Source: Anaeroplasmataceae bacterium (lineage in GTDB: Bacteria > Bacillota_I > Bacilli_A > Acholeplasmatales > Anaeroplasmataceae). Taken from it: a stretch of 64,000 nt of DNA. Shown here one piece after another: positions 59,219-64,000 of the stretch. Under the pieces are notes generated by a model. The model did no database searches and was not told the DNA's origin. It saw only the letters and a list, made by a program, of their open reading frames with translations. The number at the start of each line of letters is the position of its first letter. Position 1 is the first letter of the stretch. The position numbers were made by a program, and so were the translations under genes. Location: positions 1 through 64,000 of the forward strand of contig JAHHSV010000003.1 in the NCBI GenBank assembly GCA_020025015.1, written 5' to 3'.

Positions 59219-59263
59219 TAAAAAGGCCTTAAAATAAATACAAAAAATGCTTTAATAACAGCA

Positions 59264-59277
59264 AAAAAGCGTTTACA
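59264..59277 (-). promoter_or_regulatory. cre-like catabolite-control site upstream of the giant gene
   Basis: TGTAAACGCTTTTT on the minus strand matches 12 of 14 positions of the Bacillus cre consensus TGWAANCGNTNWCA. It lies about 70 nt upstream of the -10 box, where CcpA can activate as well as repress. The assignment rests on this motif only. Confidence 0.35.
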
Positions 59278-59311
59278 AAAACGTATATACGAAAACAAAT
59301 TTTGTCGCCAA

Positions 59312-59356
59312 TTTTAGGTTTTTTTCTCAACAAAATTTTAAATTTTAAACCTAAAA
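59312..59356. repeat. Inverted repeat in the intergenic region
   Basis: TTTTAGGTTT (59312-59321) and AAACCTAAAA (59347-59356) are perfect complements around an AT-rich 25-nt loop. It may be a regulatory site for the giant gene or a weak second terminator. The rest of the 334-bp gap (59113-59446) holds only the promoter, leader hairpin, cre-like site and adhE terminator listed separately. Confidence 0.35.
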
Positions 59357-59382
59357 AAATAGAAAAATTTGAGAAAGAAAAA

Positions 59383-59418
59383 TAAAAAAATAATCCTAGA
59401 AATTAATCTAGGATTATC
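59383..59418 (-). terminator. Rho-independent terminator after adhE
   Basis: ATAATCCTAG and CTAGGATTAT form a perfect 10-bp stem about 30 nt past the adhE stop, followed on the minus strand by a run of Ts. This separates adhE from the giant gene. Confidence 0.9.
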
Positions 59419-59446
59419 CTTTTGGAATACTTATTTTTATTAGAAA

Positions 59447-62086
59447 TTACTTACTAGTCTTATCTTCCTCTGGTAAGAATTCTTCTGTGTAATATGCATC
59501 TGTTAAGATCTTAATCATATCTTGAACTAATGGAACTCTAGGGTTAGCTGGAGAGCATTGATCCTCGTATGCTAGGTAAGCAACCTTTTCTAGCTTGCTT
59601 AACCATTCTTGCTCAGGGATACCTTGGCTCTTGAAGTTCATCTTGATACCAACTCTCTTACCTAATTCACCAACGGCCTTAGCATAAGATTCTACACCTT
59701 CTTCGATTGTTGAGCATGGTAAGCCTAAAATTCTTGCTAATTCAGCGTAACGCTCATCTGCACGGTAGTAGTTATATTTTGGCCATGTAGATAGCTTTTG
59801 AGGCTTAACACCATTGTAACGAATTGTAAATGGTAATAGGATTGCGTTTGCACGACCATGGATAATATGGAATTCGCCACCTAATTTATGAGCCATAGAG
59901 TGGTTCATACCTAAGAAGGCGTTACCAAATGCCATACCAGCTAAGCATGAAGCATTATGCATCTTTTCACGAGCCTCAGGATCGTTTGCACCATTGTTAT
60001 ATGAACGCTCTAAATACTTAAATACCATCTTAATAGCTTGAATACATAAGCCATCTGTAAAGTCATTAGCTAATGTTGAAACGTATGCTTCAGTAGCATG
60101 AGTTAAAACATCCATACCTGTATCCGCAGTAATTGACTTAGGTAAATTATAAGTTAAAACTGGGTCTAGAATAGCTACTGTTGGAGTTAAGCTGTAGTCA
60201 GTTAATGGGTACTTCTTGTTCTCTACCTTATCAGTGATAACGGCAAATGGAGTAACCTCTGAACCTGTACCAGATGTAGTAGGAATACATACTAATTTAG
60301 CCTTATGACCTAATTCAGGATATTGGAAAGCACGTTTACGAATATCCATAAACTTTTGCTTTAAATCGTTGAAGTTTACATCAGGTTGTTCATAGAATAA
60401 CCACATACCCTTAGCAGCATCCATTGAAGAACCACCACCTAAGGCGATGATTGTATCAGGAGCGAAGCTACGCATTAATTCAACACCCTTTTGAACTGTT
60501 TGAATTGATGGATCTGGTTCAACATCACAGAAAATAGAATATGGAACCTTTGGTGAACGTAATTCTAATTGATCTGTAACCTTTCTAACGAAGCCTAAAT
60601 CAACCATTGAACGGTCAGTAATAATCATTACCTTGTTCATTTCCTTCATTTGATGTAAGTATTCGATAGCGTCTCTTTCAAAATAAATCTTTGATGGAAT
60701 CTTAAACCATTGCATGTTGTTTCTTCTACGACCTACTTTCTTAATATTTAATAAGTTGATAGCACTAACGTTACCAGCAACTGAGTTATGACCATAAGAA
60801 CCACAACCTAGTGTTAATGATGGAATGAATGAGTTATAAACGTTACCGATACCACCAAATGTAGAAGGTGAGTTCCAAATAATACGAATAGCAGGAATTA
60901 CATGACCGAAGTGATCAGCTAATTCTTGGCTTGCAGTATGAATAGCAGCACTATGGCCTAAACCATTGAATTCAACCATTTGCTTTGCTGCATTGATACC
61001 CTCTTCAGTAGAATGAACCTTAATTACAGCTAATACTGGAGATAATTTTTCTCTAGTTAATGGTTCATCAACGCCAACCTTTTGGCATTCAACTGCGATA
61101 ATTGGAGTCTTAGGATCAACTGTGAAGCCAGCTTGCTCAGCAATCCAGCTTGCAGCCTTACCAACGATTGTAGGGTTAAGCTTAGCTAATGGCTTATCTT
61201 CCTTCTTCTCAACACCAAACATGAACTTCTCTAATTTCTTCTTTTCATCCTTAGTTGCGAAATGAACACCAAATTTCTTGAATTCAGCGATTGCTGCATC
61301 ATAAATTTCTTCATCAATAATTACAGCTTGCTCAGAAGCACAAACCATACCATTATCGAAAGACTTTGACATAACAACGTCATTTACAGCTTGACGTAAA
61401 TTACATGATTTTTCAAAATATGCAGGAACGTTACCTGCACCTACACCTAAAGCAGGCTTACCACAAGAATAAGCAGCCTTAACCATTGCATTACCACCAG
61501 TTGCTAAAATTGTTGATACACCTGGATGGTTCATTAAAGCACTAGTTGCTTCCATTGAAGGATGCTCAATCCATTGAATACAGTTCTTAGGAGCACCAGC
61601 AGCTACTGCAGCATCATAAACAACCTTAGCAGCCATAGCACTAGAATTTTGAGCATTTGGATGGAAACCAAAAATAATTGGGTTTCTGGTCTTTAAGCAA
61701 ATTAATGATTTAAAAATTGCAGTTGAAGTTGGATTTGTAACTGGAGTTACACCAGCAACTACACCAACTGGCTCAGCAATTTCAGTTAAACCTGTTACAT
61801 CATCTTGTTTAATGATACCAACGGTTTTTAATCTCTTCATATTATGAGTTACATACTCACAAGCAAATAAGTTTTTAGTAGCCTTATCTTCAAATACACC
61901 ACGACCAGTTTCTTCGACAGCAGCCTTTGCTAATACACCATGTTGATCTAGTGCAGCAACACTACACTTTGCAACGATGTAATCAATTTGTTCTTGAGTG
62001 TATGAAGCATATTCATCTAAAGCCTTTAAAGCTTTGTTAACTAATAAATCTACTTCTTCTTGAGCAGACAAAATCTTTTCTTCCAT
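59447..62086 (-). CDS. adhE: Bifunctional acetaldehyde-CoA / alcohol dehydrogenase
   Basis: AdhE reduces acetyl-CoA to acetaldehyde and then ethanol, regenerating two NAD+ during fermentation; family members assemble into cytosolic filaments (spirosomes). The 879-residue length matches E. coli AdhE (891). The N-terminal aldehyde dehydrogenase half has catalytic Cys249 in 'NGMVCASEQA'. The C-terminal iron-dependent alcohol dehydrogenase half has the NAD-binding 'GGGSSMDAAKG' (about residue 550) and all four iron ligands, Asp659, His663, His729 and His743, at the same spacing as in E. coli. I start at the ATG at 62086, because GGAGG lies 5 nt upstream; the ATG at 62098 overlaps that site and has none of its own. 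It has its own promoter, cre-like palindromes and terminator, so it is monocistronic and probably under catabolite control. It marks the organism as fermentative. Confidence 0.97.
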   Translation of the reverse strand: MEEKILSAQEEVDLLVNKALKALDEYASYTQEQIDYIVAKCSVAALDQHGVLAKAAVEETGRGVFEDKATKNLFACEYVTHNMKRLKTVGIIKQDDVTGLTEIAEPVGVVAGVTPVTNPTSTAIFKSLICLKTRNPIIFGFHPNAQNSSAMAAKVVYDAAVAAGAPKNCIQWIEHPSMEATSALMNHPGVSTILATGGNAMVKAAYSCGKPALGVGAGNVPAYFEKSCNLRQAVNDVVMSKSFDNGMVCASEQAVIIDEEIYDAAIAEFKKFGVHFATKDEKKKLEKFMFGVEKKEDKPLAKLNPTIVGKAASWIAEQAGFTVDPKTPIIAVECQKVGVDEPLTREKLSPVLAVIKVHSTEEGINAAKQMVEFNGLGHSAAIHTASQELADHFGHVIPAIRIIWNSPSTFGGIGNVYNSFIPSLTLGCGSYGHNSVAGNVSAINLLNIKKVGRRRNNMQWFKIPSKIYFERDAIEYLHQMKEMNKVMIITDRSMVDLGFVRKVTDQLELRSPKVPYSIFCDVEPDPSIQTVQKGVELMRSFAPDTIIALGGGSSMDAAKGMWLFYEQPDVNFNDLKQKFMDIRKRAFQYPELGHKAKLVCIPTTSGTGSEVTPFAVITDKVENKKYPLTDYSLTPTVAILDPVLTYNLPKSITADTGMDVLTHATEAYVSTLANDFTDGLCIQAIKMVFKYLERSYNNGANDPEAREKMHNASCLAGMAFGNAFLGMNHSMAHKLGGEFHIIHGRANAILLPFTIRYNGVKPQKLSTWPKYNYYRADERYAELARILGLPCSTIEEGVESYAKAVGELGKRVGIKMNFKSQGIPEQEWLSKLEKVAYLAYEDQCSPANPRVPLVQDMIKILTDAYYTEEFLPEEDKTSK

Positions 62087-62091
62087 ATTTT

Positions 62092-62096
62092 CCTCC
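62092..62096 (-). promoter_or_regulatory. Ribosome binding site that fixes the adhE start
   Basis: GGAGG followed by AAAAT and ATG (62086) is a normal arrangement. The upstream in-frame ATG at 62098 overlaps this GGAGG and is preceded only by A/T sequence, so the downstream ATG is preferred. Confidence 0.7.
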
Positions 62097-62127
62097 ATAT
62101 ATTTTAAAAAAGTTTTTTTACAAGTTA

Positions 62128-62156
62128 ATTATACCTTATTCAATATGAATATAAAA
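62128..62156 (-). promoter_or_regulatory. Probable adhE promoter
   Basis: A perfect TATAAT (62128-62133) lies 41 nt upstream of the adhE ATG. The -35 box at 17-nt spacing is weak (TTTTAT, 62151-62156). A weak -35 with a regulator site directly upstream suits a promoter that depends on an activator. Confidence 0.5.
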
Positions 62157-62157
62157 A

Positions 62158-62171
62158 GGAAAGCGTTTTTA
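62158..62171 (-). promoter_or_regulatory. cre-like site directly upstream of the adhE -35 box
   Basis: TAAAAACGCTTTCC on the minus strand matches 12 of 14 positions of the cre consensus TGWAANCGNTNWCA, missing the second and the last base. Its position next to the -35 box fits CcpA control. Confidence 0.4.
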
Positions 62172-62189
62172 TTTTGTCTCATAAACCTA

Positions 62190-62203
62190 TAAAAACGTTT
62201 TTA
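62190..62203. promoter_or_regulatory. Second cre-like palindrome upstream of adhE
   Basis: TAAAAACGTTTTTA is a perfect 14-nt palindrome with the central CG of cre sites and two consensus mismatches. It is 32 bp from the first site, centre to centre, about three helical turns, so the two could be bound on one face. Confidence 0.4.
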
Positions 62204-62273
62204 CTACCAAAGATAAGCAACATTTTCCTTGAAATTATGACCTTAACCCCTGTTTTTTTACCTTTATATATCA

Positions 62274-62303
62274 AATAAGGCTCACCTAAACGTGAGCCTT
62301 ATT
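62274..62303 (-). terminator. Hairpin terminator after the YuiD-like gene
   Basis: AATAAGGCTCAC and GTGAGCCTTATT form a perfect 12-bp stem with a 6-nt loop immediately past the TAG stop at 62306. The following minus-strand sequence is T-rich but lacks a clean T-run, so termination may be partial. Confidence 0.7.
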
Positions 62304-62305
62304 AC

Positions 62306-62815
62306 CTAAAATATAAAATATCCAATGATGGCAATAATCGTACCAACAATTATACCACCTAGAACCTCAAAGCCCTTATGACCTAAAAGCTCATTTAATT
62401 TTCCTTGCTTACCAAAGCCTAAATTTCTCTTTGTTTCAATATCCTCATCATCAACTAATTTGTTTAAAATTTTAGCATGCTTTGAGGCCTCAAAACGAAT
62501 ACCCATCGCATCATGAATAACAATTATTGCAAAAACTAAGGAAACAGCAAAGCTATAATCTAAAGCTCCCTCATCCTTAATTTGAAACATTCCAATTAAA
62601 ACTGTAAGAGTTATAACAGAAGCCGTATGGCTTGATGGCATTCCACCAGTAGTCATTAAGGCTCCCCAGGCTAGCTTATGTTGTTTAATTGAAAAATAAA
62701 CAAATTTAGTCAATTGACAAAATGTCATTGAAATCAAGGCCATAACTAAAACTTGAATTGTTCTATCACCGATTATTTCTCGTATGGTCTCATATGCGTC
62801 ATTTGTATAAATCAT
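62306..62815 (-). CDS. YuiD/DUF212 divergent PAP2-family membrane protein
   Basis: This 169-residue protein belongs to the DUF212 (PF02681) family, distant relatives of PAP2 lipid phosphatases and called YuiD in Bacillus subtilis. The family signatures are present: 'TGGMPSSHTA' after the first membrane segment, 'VIHDAMGIRFEA' after the third, and 'LNELLGHKGFEVLGG' before the last. Four hydrophobic segments are visible (about residues 20-40, 62-78, 88-105 and 150-169). It ends in a hydrophobic tail with no soluble domain. The ATG overlaps the stop of the NifU-like gene as TAATG, with AGGAAG upstream, so translation is coupled. The substrate is not known; the PSSH motif suggests phosphatase chemistry on lipid or polyprenyl phosphates. 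Confidence 0.9.
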   Translation of the reverse strand: MIYTNDAYETIREIIGDRTIQVLVMALISMTFCQLTKFVYFSIKQHKLAWGALMTTGGMPSSHTASVITLTVLIGMFQIKDEGALDYSFAVSLVFAIIVIHDAMGIRFEASKHAKILNKLVDDEDIETKRNLGFGKQGKLNELLGHKGFEVLGGIIVGTIIAIIGYFIF

Positions 62816-63069
62816 TAGCTTTCTTCCTCATCGTCAACGTTTTGTACCTCTATAACCTCAGGGACAGTTTCAAGTAGTAAAGCCTCAATTCCATCCTTTA
62901 GGGTATAGTCAAGTGAAGAGCAACCCATACAAGCGCCCATCATTCTAACATATACAATACCATCTTCAAAGCCAAGGTATAGTAAATCTCCACCCTCACT
63001 ATTTAAATATGGTCTAATTCTATTTAAAACTCTAATGATATCTGCCTCAATATCCTTTACATCTCTCAT
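62815..63069 (-). CDS. NifU-like Fe-S cluster scaffold (Nfu domain)
   Basis: The 84 residues form a single NifU C-terminal (Nfu, PF01106) domain: an N-terminal helix 'IEADIIRVLNRIRPYL', the family hallmark 'EGGDLLYLGFEDG', and the cluster-binding C47-M-G-C50 in 'MGACMGCSSLDYTL'. Nfu proteins assemble or carry [4Fe-4S] clusters for apo-enzymes. The length matches stand-alone Nfu proteins of Bacillota such as B. subtilis YutI, minus a short extension. The TAATG overlap with the gene upstream and a strong AGGAGGAAGGAA site show operon translation. YutD, NifU and YuiD homologues lie in the same chromosomal area in Bacillus, as I recall, so this looks like core genome. Confidence 0.93.
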   Translation of the reverse strand: MRDVKDIEADIIRVLNRIRPYLNSEGGDLLYLGFEDGIVYVRMMGACMGCSSLDYTLKDGIEALLLETVPEVIEVQNVDDEEES

Positions 63070-63701
63070 TATTGTTCCTTCCTCCTAGCTTGATTTGGTT
63101 TATTACGTTTATTATTATTCTTGTTATTTTTATTATTACGATTAGGATTATTGTTATTATTTCTTTTTGGTGGAACAAAGCCAGCACTAGCCGAAACGGT
63201 TGTTGTAGTTTTTTCCTCAACCTCTTCAACATCCTTAACATCACCAGGTAGGCTTCCTTTTGGAATAGAGTTTATTCTATTCATATCTAGGATAATGTTA
63301 GGCTTCTTAGCTGGATTAGATTCTAATACTAAGCTTTCCTTATCGAAGTTTTCCTTTTGAATTACAATATGATTTATTTCAGGTCCTAAATCAGTTGGGG
63401 TGCTTTTGCTTTCTAATCTATTATATTCTTCATCATTATGAATTCTTTTCAAAATAAAATATGGCGCCTCAAAGGCACATGATTCAGTAATATATCTATC
63501 AATATTTTTAAAGAAATTAGGACTCTTATTATCTGCATTGAAGCCTTTCAATCTCAATAAGCCATCACTTAGATCACCAACTACATAAGGGTATCTATCA
63601 AAGCATTCTTCAATATAAGCTTCCTCAAAGACATTTAAGTCAAAAGCTTCTTTAAAATTTTTAACTAATTCATAATAACCTTTACTACATTTAAAAACCA
63701 T
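63069..63701 (-). CDS. yutD: YutD family protein (DUF1027) with Asn/Lys/Arg-rich tail
   Basis: Residues about 1-90 match the YutD/DUF1027 family: 'YYELVKNFKEAFDLNVFEE', 'YPYVVGDLSDGLLRLKGF' and 'CAFEAPYFILKRI' correspond to the conserved blocks of B. subtilis YutD. The family is cytosolic and uncharacterised. B. subtilis YutD is about half this length. Here about 110 residues follow, including a final stretch made almost only of Asn, Arg and Lys ('NNNNNPNRNNKNNKNNNKR'), which is basic, disordered and could bind nucleic acid. I start at the ATG at 63701: AAAAGGTG lies 6 nt upstream, and the GTG at 63710 is part of that site. This gives 210 residues. It is the first gene of the operon, with a probable extended -10 promoter upstream. 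Confidence 0.88.
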   Translation of the reverse strand: MVFKCSKGYYELVKNFKEAFDLNVFEEAYIEECFDRYPYVVGDLSDGLLRLKGFNADNKSPNFFKNIDRYITESCAFEAPYFILKRIHNDEEYNRLESKSTPTDLGPEINHIVIQKENFDKESLVLESNPAKKPNIILDMNRINSIPKGSLPGDVKDVEEVEEKTTTTVSASAGFVPPKRNNNNNPNRNNKNNKNNNKRNKPNQARRKEQ

Positions 63702-63707
63702 TAAAAT

Positions 63708-63715
63708 CACCTTTT
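63708..63715 (-). promoter_or_regulatory. Ribosome binding site that fixes the YutD start
   Basis: AAAAGGTG ends 6 nt before the ATG at 63701. The alternative in-frame GTG at 63710 is the last three bases of this site, so it cannot use it as a start. Confidence 0.7.
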
Positions 63716-63783
63716 AAAATTATATCATAGAAGATTTATAATTTCTAGAAACTAACCTTCATTTTCAATAATACTACCTATAT

Positions 63784-63792
63784 ATTATAGCA
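63784..63792 (-). promoter_or_regulatory. Extended -10 promoter of the yutD operon
   Basis: TGCTATAAT on the minus strand is a perfect extended -10 element; no good -35 is present, which extended -10 promoters tolerate. It would give a leader of about 75 nt. A second TATAAT (63719-63724) is too close to the gene, because transcription would start inside the ribosome site. Confidence 0.45.
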
Positions 63793-63829
63793 ATAACAAA
63801 ATTCTGTTTAGTAAATATAACATAAAAGC

Positions 63830-63858
63830 AAAAAAAGAAAGAGCTTATTTACTCTTCC
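63830..63858 (-). terminator. Rho-independent terminator of an upstream minus-strand transcript
   Basis: The minus strand reads GGAAGAG, an 8-nt loop, CTCTTTC and a run of seven Ts. It lies about 130 nt before the YutD gene and after a stretch with no open frame, so it ends an RNA gene or a gene beyond the right edge. Confidence 0.75.
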
Positions 63859-64000
63859 TAAATTACAATTTATGTGTGCTCTATCAAAGTGATACAAATG
63901 CCGTAAAATGCAGGTGCAGGGCTTCTACCTCACAAGCCTCTCAAGAGATGGAAAAAAGACCTAACAACTGTATTTCCCACTATGTGCCAGACCTTTTAAA
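63830..64000 (-). ncRNA. Candidate structured RNA, 5' end possibly outside window
   Basis: This segment has no supported open frame, is less AT-rich than the flanks and ends in a clear terminator. Minus-strand hairpins include GGCTT-GTGAGGTAG-AAGCC (63920-63938) and a TCTC-TT-GAGA stem (63939-63948). The stretch 63909-63934 (GAGGTAG, then GCCCTG, then ACCTGCA) resembles the Alu-domain core of Bacillus SRP RNA as I remember it. However, the S-domain signature (GGUCAGG...GGAAGCAG) is absent before the terminator, so a complete SRP RNA is not supported. 6S RNA or a leader of an upstream gene are other options. Confidence 0.4.

Noticed and set aside
62087..62098. Earlier ATG for adhE
   Set aside because: It overlaps the GGAGG that sits correctly before the ATG at 62086 and has only A/T sequence upstream.
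63047..63244. Minus-strand frame overlapping the YutD and NifU-like genes
   Set aside because: It is an out-of-frame reading of the low-complexity YutD tail, while the overlapping frames have clear family matches and ribosome sites.
63938..63975. SAM-I riboswitch-like start (TCTCAAGAGA ... GACCTAACAAC) on the plus strand
   Set aside because: The conserved GGCAACC core and the following helices are absent, and no plus-strand gene follows within the window.
1..64000. Non-standard genetic code, as in Mycoplasma
   Set aside because: Tryptophans in conserved positions are TGG, and all genes read through without in-frame TGA, so the standard bacterial code fits.

Overview
The window is AT-rich. 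Every gene I can support lies on the minus strand. The code is standard (Trp is TGG, all stops seen are TAA or TAG, no TGA recoding is needed). The housekeeping genes at the right end (YutD, NifU-like, YuiD/DUF212, bifunctional AdhE) and the strong Shine-Dalgarno sites point to a low-GC Bacillota, probably an uncultured anaerobic Bacilli or Mollicutes-related gut bacterium. The genus cannot be named from this sequence.

Layout from right to left, in the direction of transcription. A possible structured RNA with its own terminator sits at 63830-64000, and its 5' end may lie outside the window. A tight three-gene operon follows (62306-63701: YutD family, NifU-like Fe-S scaffold, YuiD/DUF212 membrane protein), with both junctions overlapping as TAATG. 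Next is adhE (59447-62086), a fermentative aldehyde/alcohol dehydrogenase with its own promoter, two cre-like palindromes and a terminator.

The remaining 59 kb encodes only four secreted or surface proteins. The first is an unbroken 11,986-residue protein (23152-59112) made of a signal peptide, a very long BspA-type leucine-rich-repeat (LRR_5) array, about 22 MBG/YDG-type Ig-like repeats and a complete C-terminal type I dockerin. The second is a 1,133-residue lipoprotein (19553-22954) with InlB-type B-repeats, a parallel beta-helix and GLUG-like repeats. The third is a 5,238-residue protein (3639-19355) with the same LRR, MBG and dockerin-like order but mostly MBG repeats and a half-degenerate dockerin. 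The fourth starts 15 nt after it and is probably co-transcribed: a secreted protein (1-3623, running off the left edge) with a cohesin-like N-terminal domain followed by at least nine cadherin-like beta-sandwich repeats.

My working interpretation is a giant-adhesin locus. Two dockerin-tagged, megadalton-scale LRR/Ig fibres lie beside a protein whose N-terminal domain looks like a cohesin, which suggests a cellulosome-like, non-covalent way of assembling giant adhesins on the cell surface. The dockerins, LRRs and MBG repeats are read directly from the sequence. The cohesin assignment and the partnership are inference.
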